Assembly: GCF_029760895.1 (NCBI RefSeq)
Contig: NZ_CP121679.1
Span: 2,108,001 to 2,172,000, forward strand
Direction: 5' to 3'
DNA: 64,000 bases
From: Ancylobacter sp. WKF20
GTDB taxonomy: Bacteria > Pseudomonadota > Alphaproteobacteria > Rhizobiales > Xanthobacteraceae
This document shows, one piece after another, positions 52,472 through 62,793 of this stretch. The notes beneath the pieces were generated by a model. It did no database searches and was not told the origin of the DNA. It was given only the letters and a program-made list of their open reading frames with translations. Made by a program: the position numbers and the translations under genes. Positions within the stretch are counted from its first letter, which is position 1; every line of letters starts with the position of its first letter.

Positions 52472-54181
52472 ATGACCGCTCTCGGCTGGCTCCAGATAGC
52501 CATCATCCTCGCGCTCGTCCTCATCGCCGCCGTGCCGCTCGGCGCCTATATGGCGCGGCTTTACGCCGGTGAGCGCACCCTGCTCTCGCCCGTCCTCGGC
52601 CCGGTCGAGCGCGGCCTTTACCGCTTCGCCGGCGTCGACCCCAAGGCCGAGCAGAGCGCGCTGGGCTACACGCTCGCCATGCTCGCCTTCAACGCGGCGG
52701 GCGTCGCCCTGCTCTACGCGCTGCTGCGCCTTCAGGGCCTGCTGCCGCTGAACCCGCTGGGCTTCGGCGCGCTCTCGCCCGACCTCGCCTTCAACACGGC
52801 GGTGAGCTTCGTCACCAACACCAACTGGCAGTCCTATGCCGGCGAGACCACGATGAGCCTGTTCAGCCAGATGGCCGGGCTCACCGTGCAGAACTTCCTC
52901 TCCGCCGCCACGGGCCTGGCGCTCGCCGTCGCGCTGGTGCGGGCCTTCGCCCGCTCGAACGCGCCCGGCGTCGGCAATTTCTTCGTCGATATGACGCGCT
53001 CGGTGCTCTACATCCTGCTGCCGCTCGCCATCATCACCGGCCTCGCGCAGGTGGCGATGGGCGTGCCGCAGACGCTGGACGCCAGCGTCGCCGCCACCAC
53101 GCTGGAAGGCGCGCAGCAGACCATCGCGGTCGGCCCCGTTGCCTCGCAAATGGCGATCAAGCAGCTCGGCACCAATGGCGGCGGCTTCTTCAATGTGAAT
53201 GCCGCTCACCCCTTCGAGAACCCGACGCCGTTCAGCAACGCGCTGGAAATCTGGCAGATGCTGGTGATCTCCGCCGCGCTGGTCTTCGCCTTCGGCCGTC
53301 TGGTCGGCGACCGCCGGCAGGCCCGCGCGCTCATCGGCGTGATCGCCATCATCCTCATCGCCGGCGTCGCCGTCGCCTATTGGGCGGAAGCGGCCGGCAC
53401 CCCCTCGCTGGTCGCGGCGGGGCTCGACCCGGCGGGCGGCAATATGGAGGGCAAGGAGGTCCGCTTCGGCCTCGCCGCCTCCGCGCTGTTCGCCACCGTC
53501 ACCACCGGCCTGTCGGACGGCGCGGTGAACGCCATGCACGGCTCCTTCACCCCGCTCGGCGGGCTGGTGCCGATGTTCATGATCCAGCTCGGCGAGATCC
53601 TGCCGGGCGGCGTCGGCTCCGGCCTCTATGGCCTGCTGGTCATGGCGATCATCGCTGTCTTCGTCGCCGGCCTGATGGTCGGGCGCACGCCGGAATATCT
53701 CGGCAAGAAGATCGAGGCGAAGGAGGTGAAGATGGCCATCCTCGCCGTGCTGATCCTGCCCACCGCCATTCTCGGCTTCTCGGCGGTCGCGGCCGTGCTG
53801 CCGGACGCGCTGGCCGGGCTCGGCAATGCCGGCCCGCACGGCCTGTCGGAAATCCTCTACGCCTACTCATCGGCGGCGGGGAATAACGGCTCGGCCTTTG
53901 GCGGCCTCTCGGCCAACTCGCCCTGGTGGAACACCACGCTGGGCCTCGCCATGCTGCTCGGGCGCTTCGCCTATATCGTGCCGATGATGGCGATCGCGGG
54001 TTCGCTCGCCGGCAAGACCCGGCTCGCCGCCTCCTCCGGCACTTTCCCGACCCATGGGCTGCTTTTCGTCGGCCTGCTCACCGGCGTCATCCTCATCCTC
54101 GGCGGTCTCCAGTTCTTCCCCGCTCTCGCCCTCGGCCCGATCGCCGAGCAGGTGCAGATGCTGGCCGGCAAGACCTTCTGA
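52472..54181 (+). CDS. kdpA: K+-transporting ATPase subunit A (KdpA)
   Basis: A 569-residue membrane subunit that holds the K+ selectivity filter, with four pore-like repeats. Visible filter segments are [20 protein letters not shown], the [15 protein letters not shown] loop and [11 protein letters not shown]. About 10 helices, of normal length. It is followed 23 bases later by kdpB. Confidence 0.97.
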   Translation: MTALGWLQIAIILALVLIAAVPLGAYMARLYAGERTLLSPVLGPVERGLYRFAGVDPKAEQSALGYTLAMLAFNAAGVALLYALLRLQGLLPLNPLGFGALSPDLAFNTAVSFVTNTNWQSYAGETTMSLFSQMAGLTVQNFLSAATGLALAVALVRAFARSNAPGVGNFFVDMTRSVLYILLPLAIITGLAQVAMGVPQTLDASVAATTLEGAQQTIAVGPVASQMAIKQLGTNGGGFFNVNAAHPFENPTPFSNALEIWQMLVISAALVFAFGRLVGDRRQARALIGVIAIILIAGVAVAYWAEAAGTPSLVAAGLDPAGGNMEGKEVRFGLAASALFATVTTGLSDGAVNAMHGSFTPLGGLVPMFMIQLGEILPGGVGSGLYGLLVMAIIAVFVAGLMVGRTPEYLGKKIEAKEVKMAILAVLILPTAILGFSAVAAVLPDALAGLGNAGPHGLSEILYAYSSAAGNNGSAFGGLSANSPWWNTTLGLAMLLGRFAYIVPMMAIAGSLAGKTRLAASSGTFPTHGLLFVGLLTGVILILGGLQFFPALALGPIAEQVQMLAGKTF

Positions 54182-54204
54182 ACGACCGCGACCGGAGACC
54201 TCTC

Positions 54205-56271
54205 ATGTCCACGCATAATCCCGCGAAGACCGGCTCCGCCTTCGCCTCGCCCGAGTTGATCGGGCGGGCGCTGCGCGACGCGGTGTTCAAGCTCAACCCC
54301 GTCCTGCTCATGCGCAACCCGGTGATCTTCGTCACCGAGGTGGTGGCGGCGCTCGTCACCGTGCTGTTCCTGCGCGACCTACTCGTCGGCAATCCTCTGG
54401 CCTTCACCGGCCAGATCATGGCCTGGCTGTGGTTCACCGTGCTGTTCGCCAATTTCGCCGAGGCCATCGCGGAAGGGCGCGGCCGCGCCCAGGCGGACTC
54501 CCTGCGCAAGGCCCGCACCGACACGGTGGCCAAGCGCCTGCGCAGCGCCACCGACCGCGCCACTATCGAGCGCGTCTCCGCCCTCGATCTCACGCTCGGC
54601 GACCATGTGCTGGTCGAGGCCGGCGACCTCATTCCCGGCGACGGCGAGATCGTCGAGGGCATCGCCTCGGTGAACGAGGCCGCCATCACCGGCGAGAGCG
54701 CGCCCGTCATCCGCGAAAGCGGCGGCGACCGTTCGGCGGTCACCGGCGGCACCACCGTCATCTCCGACTGGATCGTCGTGCGCATCACCGCCGCGCCCGG
54801 CTCCTCCTTCCTCGACCGCATGATCGCGCTGGTGGAAGGCGCCGAGCGGCAGAAGACGCCGAACGAGCTGGCGCTCTCCATCCTGCTCGTCGGCATGACG
54901 CTGATCTTCCTCATCGCCGTCGTCTCGCTCGCCGGCCTGGGCCGCTATTCGGCCGCCGACGTGCCGGTCCCGGTGCTGGTGGCGCTACTGGTCACGCTGA
55001 TCCCCACGACCATTGGCGGCCTGCTCTCGGCCATCGGCATCGCCGGCATGGACCGGCTGATCCGCCACAACGTGCTCGCCATGTCCGGCCGCGCGGTGGA
55101 GGCGGCGGGCGATGTCGACACGCTGCTGCTCGACAAGACCGGCACCATCACCTTCGGCAACCGCATGGCGGCGGAGATCATCCCGGTGCCCGGCATCAGC
55201 GAGCACGAGGCGGCGCTCATCGCCGTGCAGGCGAGCCTTGCCGACGAGACCGCCGAGGGCCGCTCGATCCTCGAACTGGCGCGCGACAAATACGGCATCA
55301 CCCCGGAAACGGCGGCGATGGCGGGGGCGAGCTTCGTGCCCTTCACCGCCGCCACCCGCCTCTCCGGCGTCGATGTCGCCGGGCGGCGCATCCGCAAGGG
55401 CGCGGTCGATGCGGTGAAGCGCTTCGTCCATTCGGTCGACGCCAACGCCTCCACCGGCATCGCCGCCTTTGACGCGGCGGTGGACAAGATCGCCCGCTCC
55501 GGCGGCACGCCGCTGGGCCTTGCCGAGAATGGCCGCCTGCTCGGCGTCATTCATCTCAAGGATGTGGTGAAGCCCGACATCAAGGAGCGTTTCGCGGAGC
55601 TGCGCCGCATGGGCATCCGCACGGTGATGGTCACCGGCGACAACCCGGTCACCGCCGCCGCCATCGCCTCGGAAGCGGGCGTCGATGATTTCATCGCCGA
55701 GGCCACGCCGCAGGACAAGCTCGCCTATATCCGCACCGAGCAGCGCCATGGCCGCCTCGTCGCCATGTGCGGCGACGGCACCAATGACGCGCCGGCGCTG
55801 GCCCAGGCCGATGTCGGCGTCGCCATGCAGTCCGGCACGCAGGCGGCGCGCGAGGCCGGCAACATGGTCGATCTCGACAGCGACCCGACCAAGCTCATCG
55901 AGATCGTCGGCATCGGCAAGCAGCTGCTGATGACGCGCGGCGCGCTCACCACCTTCTCCATCGCCAATGACGTGGCGAAGTACTTCGCCATCATCCCGGC
56001 GCTGTTCATCGCCGCGATCCCGGAACTCGGCCTGCTCAATGTGATGGGGCTGCACTCGCCGCAGAGCGCCATTCTCTCAGCGGTGATCTTCAACGCGCTC
56101 ATCATCATCGCGCTGATCCCGCTCGCTTTGCGCGGCGTGCCCTACCGCGCCCAGCCCGCCGCCACCGTGCTCGCCCGCAACCTCGCCATCTATGGCGGCG
56201 GCGGCGTCATCCTGCCCTTCATCGGCATCAAGCTCATCGACCTCGCCGTCGCCGCGCTTGGCCTTGCCTGA
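54205..56271 (+). CDS. kdpB: K+-transporting P-type ATPase subunit B (KdpB)
   Basis: A 688-residue P-type ATPase, energising K+ uptake. Asp310 in [11 protein letters not shown] is phosphorylated. TGES at 162-165 is the actuator motif, whose Ser is the inhibitory phosphorylation site known in E. coli. [13 protein letters not shown] and [17 protein letters not shown] complete the P-domain. The start at 54205 gives the normal N-terminus. A palindromic repeat lies between kdpB and kdpC. Confidence 0.97.
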   Translation: MSTHNPAKTGSAFASPELIGRALRDAVFKLNPVLLMRNPVIFVTEVVAALVTVLFLRDLLVGNPLAFTGQIMAWLWFTVLFANFAEAIAEGRGRAQADSLRKARTDTVAKRLRSATDRATIERVSALDLTLGDHVLVEAGDLIPGDGEIVEGIASVNEAAITGESAPVIRESGGDRSAVTGGTTVISDWIVVRITAAPGSSFLDRMIALVEGAERQKTPNELALSILLVGMTLIFLIAVVSLAGLGRYSAADVPVPVLVALLVTLIPTTIGGLLSAIGIAGMDRLIRHNVLAMSGRAVEAAGDVDTLLLDKTGTITFGNRMAAEIIPVPGISEHEAALIAVQASLADETAEGRSILELARDKYGITPETAAMAGASFVPFTAATRLSGVDVAGRRIRKGAVDAVKRFVHSVDANASTGIAAFDAAVDKIARSGGTPLGLAENGRLLGVIHLKDVVKPDIKERFAELRRMGIRTVMVTGDNPVTAAAIASEAGVDDFIAEATPQDKLAYIRTEQRHGRLVAMCGDGTNDAPALAQADVGVAMQSGTQAAREAGNMVDLDSDPTKLIEIVGIGKQLLMTRGALTTFSIANDVAKYFAIIPALFIAAIPELGLLNVMGLHSPQSAILSAVIFNALIIIALIPLALRGVPYRAQPAATVLARNLAIYGGGGVILPFIGIKLIDLAVAALGLA

Positions 56272-56280
56272 CCCGTCTTC

Positions 56281-56367
56281 GTCATCCCGGCCGAAGCGAA
56301 GCGCAGAGCCGGGATCGTTCTCCGATTTCCAGCGATCCCGGATCGGCCTTCGGCCGTCCGGGATGAC
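56281..56367. repeat. 87-base palindromic repeat within the kdp operon
   Basis: GTCATCCCGG (56281-56290) pairs with CCGGGATGAC (56358-56367), and internal CCGGGATCG/CGATCCCGG form a second stem, so the element can fold into a branched hairpin. The sequence style (GTCATCCCGGCCGAAGCGAA) is that of dispersed intergenic repeats in alphaproteobacteria. Being between kdpB and kdpC, it may set relative mRNA stability. Confidence 0.65.
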
Positions 56368-56393
56368 GCCGATGAATGACAAGGAACTTCATC

Positions 56394-56975
56394 ATGCTCA
56401 CCCATCTTCGCCCGGCGCTGACGCTGCTCATCGCCTTCACCCTCCTCACCGGCATCGCCTACCCGCTCGCCATGACCGAGGCCGCGCAGGCGCTGTTCCC
56501 CAGCGAGTCGCGGGGCTCGCTCATCACCCGCGACGGCACGGTGGTCGGCTCGTCACTGATCGGCCAGACCTTCGCCGGCGCGACCTATTTCCACCCGCGC
56601 CCCTCGGCGGCGGGCACTGGCTATGACGCCTCCGCCTCTTCCGGCACCAATCTCGGGCCGACCAGCGCCAAGCTCGCCGAGCGGCTGAAGACGGATGCCG
56701 ACACGCTGCGCGCGGCCGGTATCACCGGCCCGATCCCGGCCGATGCCGTCACCACCTCGGGCAGCGGGCTCGATCCGCACATCTCCCCGGCCTATGCGAT
56801 GGCGCAGGTGGCGCGCGTCGCCGAGGCCCGCAAGGTCGAGCCGGCGCTTGTCCGCGATCTGGTGAACGCGCACATAGAGGGACCGCAGTTCGGAGTGTTC
56901 GGTGATCCGCGCGTCAACGTTCTCGCCCTCAACCTGGCGCTCGATGCTCGCGCCCCGGCGCCGCGCCCGCAATAG
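56394..56975 (+). CDS. kdpC: K+-transporting ATPase subunit C (KdpC)
   Basis: A 193-residue subunit with one N-terminal helix (PALTLLIAFTLLTGIAYPLA) and a periplasmic domain. Family signatures GSSLIGQTFAGATYFHPRPS and GLDPHISPAYAMAQVARVAEAR are present. The start at 56394 is fixed by AAGGAA 8 bases upstream, rather than the in-frame ATG at 56376. KdpC couples KdpA and KdpB. kdpD follows after 9 bases. Confidence 0.95.
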   Translation: MLTHLRPALTLLIAFTLLTGIAYPLAMTEAAQALFPSESRGSLITRDGTVVGSSLIGQTFAGATYFHPRPSAAGTGYDASASSGTNLGPTSAKLAERLKTDADTLRAAGITGPIPADAVTTSGSGLDPHISPAYAMAQVARVAEARKVEPALVRDLVNAHIEGPQFGVFGDPRVNVLALNLALDARAPAPRPQ

Positions 56976-56984
56976 GCCAGCCCC

Positions 56985-59702
56985 ATGAGCGCGGACGAGC
57001 CCTCCCGCGCCGACCCCGAAGCCCTGCTGGCCGCCGCCGAACGCGAGGCGCGCGGCCAGCTGCGCATCTTCCTCGGCGCCGCGCCGGGGGTCGGCAAGAC
57101 CTATGCGATGCTGAACGCCGCCCGCGCCGCCCGCGCGGGCGGCCGCGACGTTGTGGCGGGCATCGTCGAGACCCATGGGCGGGCGGAGACGCAGGCGCTG
57201 GTCGAGGGGCTGGAGATCATCCCGCGCAAGGGCATCGCCTATCGCGGCCGGCTGGTCCCGGAATTCGATCTCGACGCCGCGCTTGCCCGCCGCCCCTCGC
57301 TGCTGCTGGTCGACGAATACGCCCATTCCAATGTCGAGGGCTCGCGCCACCCCAAGCGCTGGCAGGATGTGCAGGATCTGCTCGCCGCCGGCATCGACGT
57401 GTGGACCACGCTCAACATCCAGCATGTCGAGAGCCTGAACGACGTCGTCCAGCGCATCACCGGCGTCAGGGTGCGCGAGACCGTGCCGGACCGTGCGCTG
57501 GAGAAGGCGGACGAGATCATCCTCGTCGATCTGCCCTCGGACGAGCTCATCAAGCGCCTCGCCGACGGCAAGGTCTATGTCGAGGATACCGCGACCCGCG
57601 CGGTGCAGAGCTTCTTCAAGCCGAGCAACCTCACCGCCTTGCGCGAGCTGGCGCTGCGCCGCGTCGCTGCCCGCGTCGACAGCGATCTGGTCGAGCGCAT
57701 GCAGGGTTCGGCCATTGCCGGGCCGTGGGCGGCGGGCGAGCGGCTGCTGGTCTGCGTCGGGCCGGACAGCTCGGCCGAGCGGGTGGTACGCGAGGCCAAA
57801 CGTCTCGCCGATCTGCTCGACGCGCGCTGGTTCGCCGTCACGGTGGAGCGGCCCGGCCATGTGCTGCCGACCCATGAGCGCGCGCGGCTCGACGCCGGCA
57901 TGCGGCTCGCCGAGACGCTGGGGGCGGAGACGCGGGCGCTGGTCGCCAACGACATTCCCGGCGAGGTGCTGCGTGTCGCCCGCTTCGAGAACGTCACCCA
58001 GATCATCGTCGGCAAGGCGCGCCGGCGCTGGCTGCCGCCGCTGCGCCGCTCGCTGGCCGATGCGCTGGTGCGCGCGAGCGACGGCATCGCCGTGCATGTG
58101 GTCACCGCCGAGAGCCGCGATGCCGCCCCCGGCTGGCTGAAGCGCCTGCCCCCGGTCGGCCCGGTTCTCGGCTATGTCACCGCCACGCTCGGCGTCGCCG
58201 CCGCCACCGTGCTCGGCCTGTTGCTGACGCGCGTCGTGCCGCTGCCGAACGTGTCGATGCTCTATCTGCTCGCCGTGCTGCTGCCGGCGCTGCTGCATGG
58301 CGTCTGGCCGGCGATCCTTGCCTCCGGCCTCTCCTTCCTCGCCTATAATTTCTTCTTCATCGACCCGGTGGACACCTTCACCGTGGCGCGCCCGCATGAG
58401 CTGCTGGCGCTGCTGATCTTCCTCATCGTCGCCATCATCATCTCCGCCATCGCCGGCCGCGCGCGCGAGCAGGCGCGCCTTGCCGCGCGGCGGATGCGGG
58501 CGACGCGGCGGCTCTACGATTTCACCCGCAAGCTCTCCGCCCTACCGGACGAGGCGAAGGTGGCGGAGGCCGCGACGGTGGAACTGCACGCCACGCTCGG
58601 GCGCGCCAGCGTCATTCTGGTCGGGCGCGACACCGGCCTCGCCATCGCCGCCGCCTGGCCGCCGGAAGACCGGCTCGACACGGCCTCCATGACCGCCGCC
58701 AGCTGGGCTTATGAGCGCGGCGAACCCGCCGGCGCCGGCACCGGCACGCTGCCCACCGCGCCCTGGCTGTTCCGCCCGCTCGGCGGCACGGATGGCAGCC
58801 CGGCCGGCAGCTCCCGCATCGGCGTCATCGGCATCGAGCAGGACAGCGCCGCCCCGCCGCTCGATACCGAAAGCGAGGGTCTGCTCGGCACGCTGGCCGA
58901 ACAGACCGCCGCCGCGCTGCTGCGCACGCGCCTGTCGGCGGAAGTCACGCGGGTGCGCACGGCGGCGGAGACCGAGCGGGTGCGCAACATCCTGCTCGCC
59001 TCGATCAGCCATGATTTCCGCACGCCGCTCGCCTCCATTCTCGGCGCCGCCACCAGCCTGATCGACTACGGCCCGGACATTCCCGCTGAGGCCCGGCAGG
59101 ATCTGCTGGCGCAGATGCGCGACGAAGCGGAAAATCTCGACCTCATGGTGCGCAACCTGCTCTCCATGACGCGGCTGGAAGCCGGCGCGCTCGACATGCG
59201 CCGGGACTGGGTGGATGTGGTGGAGCTGATGAACCGGGCAGTAGCGGCGGTGAAGAAGCGCGGGGCGACGCAGCGTTTCGTCGTCACCGCCGCGCCCGAC
59301 CTGCCGCTCATCCAGGCTGACCCGAACCTGATGGACCAAGCGCTCGGCAATGTCGTCGCCAATGCGGTGCGCTATGCCGGGCCGACCGCCCGCGTCGGCC
59401 TCTCCGCGACCGTCATCGAGGGCCAGATGGTCATCGCCGTCACCGATGACGGGCCGGGCATCCCCGCCGACACGCTGCCGCATGTGTTCGAGAAATTCGT
59501 CCGCGCCCCGCGCGGGGCCGGCGATGGCGGCGACGGCTCGGGGCTCGGCCTTGCCATCACGCGCGGCGTCGTCGAGGCGCATGGCGGTTCGGTCTCCGCC
59601 CGCAGCCCGGCGCCCGGCCAGCGCAATGGCACGCGCATCGCGCTGCGCCTGCCGCTGCCGGCACGGGCGGCGGAGGAGGCCGGAGCGGAGGAGCCGTCAT
59701 GA
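56985..59702 (+). CDS. kdpD: Sensor histidine kinase KdpD
   Basis: A 905-residue K+/turgor sensor. The N-terminal KdpD domain has the Walker-type GAAPGVGKT at 31-39 and AIAGPWAAGERLLVCV leading to a Usp-like domain. Four helices lie at about 395-490 (the LLPALLHGVWPAILASGLSF region). A GAF-like segment follows (550-650), then a HisKA domain with His676 (SISHDFRTPLASILG) and an HATPase (GSGLGLAIT). Its 3' end overlaps kdpE by 4 bases. Confidence 0.97.
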   Translation: MSADEPSRADPEALLAAAEREARGQLRIFLGAAPGVGKTYAMLNAARAARAGGRDVVAGIVETHGRAETQALVEGLEIIPRKGIAYRGRLVPEFDLDAALARRPSLLLVDEYAHSNVEGSRHPKRWQDVQDLLAAGIDVWTTLNIQHVESLNDVVQRITGVRVRETVPDRALEKADEIILVDLPSDELIKRLADGKVYVEDTATRAVQSFFKPSNLTALRELALRRVAARVDSDLVERMQGSAIAGPWAAGERLLVCVGPDSSAERVVREAKRLADLLDARWFAVTVERPGHVLPTHERARLDAGMRLAETLGAETRALVANDIPGEVLRVARFENVTQIIVGKARRRWLPPLRRSLADALVRASDGIAVHVVTAESRDAAPGWLKRLPPVGPVLGYVTATLGVAAATVLGLLLTRVVPLPNVSMLYLLAVLLPALLHGVWPAILASGLSFLAYNFFFIDPVDTFTVARPHELLALLIFLIVAIIISAIAGRAREQARLAARRMRATRRLYDFTRKLSALPDEAKVAEAATVELHATLGRASVILVGRDTGLAIAAAWPPEDRLDTASMTAASWAYERGEPAGAGTGTLPTAPWLFRPLGGTDGSPAGSSRIGVIGIEQDSAAPPLDTESEGLLGTLAEQTAAALLRTRLSAEVTRVRTAAETERVRNILLASISHDFRTPLASILGAATSLIDYGPDIPAEARQDLLAQMRDEAENLDLMVRNLLSMTRLEAGALDMRRDWVDVVELMNRAVAAVKKRGATQRFVVTAAPDLPLIQADPNLMDQALGNVVANAVRYAGPTARVGLSATVIEGQMVIAVTDDGPGIPADTLPHVFEKFVRAPRGAGDGGDGSGLGLAITRGVVEAHGGSVSARSPAPGQRNGTRIALRLPLPARAAEEAGAEEPS

Positions 59703-60382
59703 GCGCGGGTACGGTTCTGGTGGTCGATGACGAACCGGCGATCCATCGCTTCATGGCGCCGGCGCTCGCCGCGAACGGCTATGAGGCGTTGCGGGCGGAT
59801 GACGGGATGCAGGCCCTCGCCCAGGTCGCCAATCGCCGGCCCGACGCGGTGATCCTCGATCTCGGCCTGCCGGACATGGACGGCAAGGAAGTGATCCGGC
59901 GCCTGCGCGAATGGTCGGCGGTGCCCATCCTCGTGCTCTCCGCCCGCGACCGCGAGGCCGAGAAGATCGAGGCGCTGGACCTCGGCGCCGACGACTTCAT
60001 CAACAAGCCCTTCAGCATGGGCGAGCTGATGGCCCGGCTGCGCGCGGCGCTGCGCCACCGGATGCAGGAGAAGGGCGAGACGCCGGTGCTGCGGCTCGGC
60101 GCGGTCGAGATCGACATTCCCCGCCACCGCGTCACCCGCGAGGGCGCGGAGGTGAAGCTGACGCCGAAGGAATTCGACCTCCTCGCCTTCCTCGCCCGCC
60201 ATGGCGGCAAGGTCGCCACCCACCGCCACATCTTGCGCGCGGTCTGGGGGCCGGCGCATGAGCACGACACCCAATATCTGCGCGTTTATGTCGGCCAGCT
60301 CCGCGCCAAGATCGAGGACGACCCGACCAATCCCGCGCTGATCGTCACCGAGCCCGGCGTCGGTTACCGCATGGGCGGGTGA
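59699..60382 (+). CDS. kdpE: Response regulator KdpE
   Basis: A 227-residue OmpR-family regulator that activates kdpFABC under K+ limitation. The phosphorylation site is Asp54 (VILDLGLPDMDG) and the switch Lys is in DDFINKPFSMGEL. The C-terminal winged helix contains EVKLTPKEFDLLAFLARHGG. The ATG at 59699 overlaps the kdpD stop (ATGA). It ends 7 bases from the convergent HAD gene. Confidence 0.96.
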   Translation: MSAGTVLVVDDEPAIHRFMAPALAANGYEALRADDGMQALAQVANRRPDAVILDLGLPDMDGKEVIRRLREWSAVPILVLSARDREAEKIEALDLGADDFINKPFSMGELMARLRAALRHRMQEKGETPVLRLGAVEIDIPRHRVTREGAEVKLTPKEFDLLAFLARHGGKVATHRHILRAVWGPAHEHDTQYLRVYVGQLRAKIEDDPTNPALIVTEPGVGYRMGG

Positions 60383-60388
60383 CGGGTT

Positions 60389-61111
60389 TCACACCACGGG
60401 CGCGGGCAGGAAGTCGCTCTCCAGCGCGGCGATGCTCGGCAGGCACAGATCGGCGGCGCTCGAGAGGCTCGCTTGGCTCCCCGTGCCGGTGAGCACGCCG
60501 ATGCGCCAGCCGGCCCCGGCGGCGCGGGCCATTTCCATGTCGTGCAGATTGTCGCCGACCACCGCGATCTCGGCCGGGGCGATGCCGGTCAGGGCCGAGA
60601 AGCCCAGCACCATGCCGGGCCCCGGCTTGCTGCCGAAGCCGCTGTCATAGCCGATCACCACCCGCACATGGCCCTCGACGCGGAAGGCGCGCAGCGTGGC
60701 GCGGATGGCGGCCTCGCTGTCGCTGCTGGCGATGCCGAGCACCAGCCCGCGCGCGGTCAGCCTGCCGAACAGCGCGGCAAGGTCGGTCACCGGCACGGCA
60801 AGGGCGGCCGATTGGGTGAACAGATCGTCGAGCTGGCGGGTCAGCGCGCCCACCTCATGCGGGCTGCCGGCCGCCACCCAGGCCTGCGCGATCTCGCGGG
60901 TATTACCGGCCGCGAGGAGGCTGTCGGGCCGCGTGCGCCCACTCGACCGGTCGACGCCGCCAATATCGAGCAGCCGCGCGGCGAGATCGGGATCACCCGC
61001 CCCGGCGAGCGCGGCGGCGGCGCGGTTGATGCCGCCCCAGGTCTTCTCATAGTCGAGCAGCGTCCCGTCCTTGTCGAACAGGATGGCCCGCAGGGTACGC
61101 GCCTCGCTCAT
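60389..61111 (-). CDS. HAD-family phosphatase
   Basis: A 240-residue HAD-IA hydrolase with the intact DxDGT motif (Asp13 and Asp15 in LFDKDGTLLDYE), ASSDSE (motif II), KPGPGMV (the lysine) and VVGDNLHDMEMARAAG (motif IV). It resembles phosphoglycolate phosphatase more than phosphonoacetaldehyde hydrolase. Its ATG at 61111 overlaps the stop of the permease gene (ATGA), so it is the last gene of a phosphonate-type import operon and may release phosphate from a product of the imported compound. Confidence 0.85.
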   Translation of the reverse strand: MSEARTLRAILFDKDGTLLDYEKTWGGINRAAAALAGAGDPDLAARLLDIGGVDRSSGRTRPDSLLAAGNTREIAQAWVAAGSPHEVGALTRQLDDLFTQSAALAVPVTDLAALFGRLTARGLVLGIASSDSEAAIRATLRAFRVEGHVRVVIGYDSGFGSKPGPGMVLGFSALTGIAPAEIAVVGDNLHDMEMARAAGAGWRIGVLTGTGSQASLSSAADLCLPSIAALESDFLPAPVV

Positions 61112-62793
61112 CGGATCAGCGTCACGTTGCGCACGCCCGCCAGTACTAGCACCAGCCGCACCAGCAGCAGGCAGGCCACCACCACCGCCATGATGCAGAC
61201 CGAGAAGGCCGCCGCCTGATTCACCGCGCCGCGATCGGTGAGCTGGAGCACGGAGACCGCCGCCACCTGCGTCGAGGGTGTGATGAGGAAGATCACCGCC
61301 GAGAGCGAGACCATGGCGCGCATGAAATAGAACACGCCGATGCCGAGCAGCGTCGGCCATATCAGCGGCAGCGTCACCTTCCACAGCGTGCGCAGCACCC
61401 CCGCGCCGAGCATCGTCGAGGCCTCGTCGAAGCTGCCGCCGATCTGCCCGAGGCTGGTGGAGCTGATGAGGAAGGCCTGGCTGTGGTTGTAATAGACGTT
61501 GAGGATGATGATCAGCGCGAAGCCGCCATAGAGCAGGTTCAGCGGGTTCATCGGGTTGTTGAAGGTCAGCACATAGCCGAGGCCGAGCACCATGCCCGGC
61601 ACCGCCGAGGGCAGCACCGCCAGCAGCGACAGCGCGCCGGTGAAGGAGTTGCGGAACTTGTTGACCACGATGGCCGCCGCGCCCGCCAGCAGCACGCCGA
61701 GCAGGGCCGTCGCCAGCGCCACGGCGATGCTGTTCCACAAGGGCGCGATGCCGTTCTGCACGTCGAACTGGTAGTGCTTCAGCGTGAACTGCATGTTGTA
61801 GGGCCAGAGCCGCACGAAGCTGGCGAAGATCACCACGCCGACCACGGACAGCATCAGCGCGGCCACGGTGTAGAGATAGACGCCGAAGCCGAGGTCGCGC
61901 CGCCAGCTCGGGCGGATCACCAGCGGCACGGATTGCGCGGTCAGCAGCGCGTGCTGGCGGCGGGTCAGGCGCTTTTCCAGCACCTTGGCGATCACCGCCG
62001 GCACCAGCAGCACCACGCCGATCACCGCGCCCAGCCCGAACTGCGCCTGTCCGATCACCTGGTTGTAGATCTCGGTGGCGAGCACGTTGAAATCGCCGCC
62101 GATCACCATCGGATTGCCGAAGTCGGTCATCACCAGCGTGAACACGACGAAGCCGGCCGCCGCGAGGCCGAAGCGGGTCGCCGGCAGCGTCACCGTGCGG
62201 AAGATGCGCAGCGGCCCCGCGCCCATCACGGTGGCGCTCTCATAGAGCCGGCCATCGGCGATGGCGAGGGCGGCGGAGAGGATGAGGAAGGCATAGGGGA
62301 AGGCGTAGAGCAGGTTGGCGATCGCCGTGCCCCAGAAGCCGTAGATCTCGATTCCCGCATCGAAGAAGCGGTTCAGCGCGCCATTGCGGCCGAGCAGCAA
62401 TATGAGCCCCTGCGCCTGCACCAGCGACGGCGCGAAGAGCGGCATCAGCGCGATGATGCGCAGCACGCTCTTGCCGGGCACCTGGGTGCGCTGGATGCCA
62501 TAGGCGTAGAGATAGGCCAGGGAAACCGCGAGCACGGTGGCGAGCGCCGACATGGCGACGCTGTTGCGCACCAGCTCCCAGAACCGCGCGGTCGAGAGCG
62601 TCGCGGCGAAATTGCCGAGGCCGAAGCCATCCGCCGTGTCGAAGCTGCGCAGCAGGATCGACAGCAGCGGCAGCAGGAAGAACAGAGCGAGCGGAAGGGC
62701 AACCGCCGCCGTGAGCAGGCGCGAGACCCGCGCATCGGTGAACCAGCGGCCGCGCGCGCCCGGCACCGGGTAGACCTCGGAGCTTACCGTCAT
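61108..62793 (-). CDS. Fused ABC permease, 2-aminoethylphosphonate/iron-type
   Basis: A 561-residue double permease with about 12 helices and two EAA loops (ESATVMGAGPLRIFRTVTLP and EASTMLGAGVLRTLWKVTLP). Fused permeases of this kind occur in ferric iron importers and in the PhnU2-like group for 2-aminoethylphosphonate, which this resembles best (FGNPMVIGGDFNVLATEIY, AVSVLQLTDRGAVNQAAA). It overlaps the ATPase gene by 4 bases at 62790-62793. Substrate is inferred and unproven. Confidence 0.85.
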   Translation of the reverse strand: MTVSSEVYPVPGARGRWFTDARVSRLLTAAVALPLALFFLLPLLSILLRSFDTADGFGLGNFAATLSTARFWELVRNSVAMSALATVLAVSLAYLYAYGIQRTQVPGKSVLRIIALMPLFAPSLVQAQGLILLLGRNGALNRFFDAGIEIYGFWGTAIANLLYAFPYAFLILSAALAIADGRLYESATVMGAGPLRIFRTVTLPATRFGLAAAGFVVFTLVMTDFGNPMVIGGDFNVLATEIYNQVIGQAQFGLGAVIGVVLLVPAVIAKVLEKRLTRRQHALLTAQSVPLVIRPSWRRDLGFGVYLYTVAALMLSVVGVVIFASFVRLWPYNMQFTLKHYQFDVQNGIAPLWNSIAVALATALLGVLLAGAAAIVVNKFRNSFTGALSLLAVLPSAVPGMVLGLGYVLTFNNPMNPLNLLYGGFALIIILNVYYNHSQAFLISSTSLGQIGGSFDEASTMLGAGVLRTLWKVTLPLIWPTLLGIGVFYFMRAMVSLSAVIFLITPSTQVAAVSVLQLTDRGAVNQAAAFSVCIMAVVVACLLLVRLVLVLAGVRNVTLIR

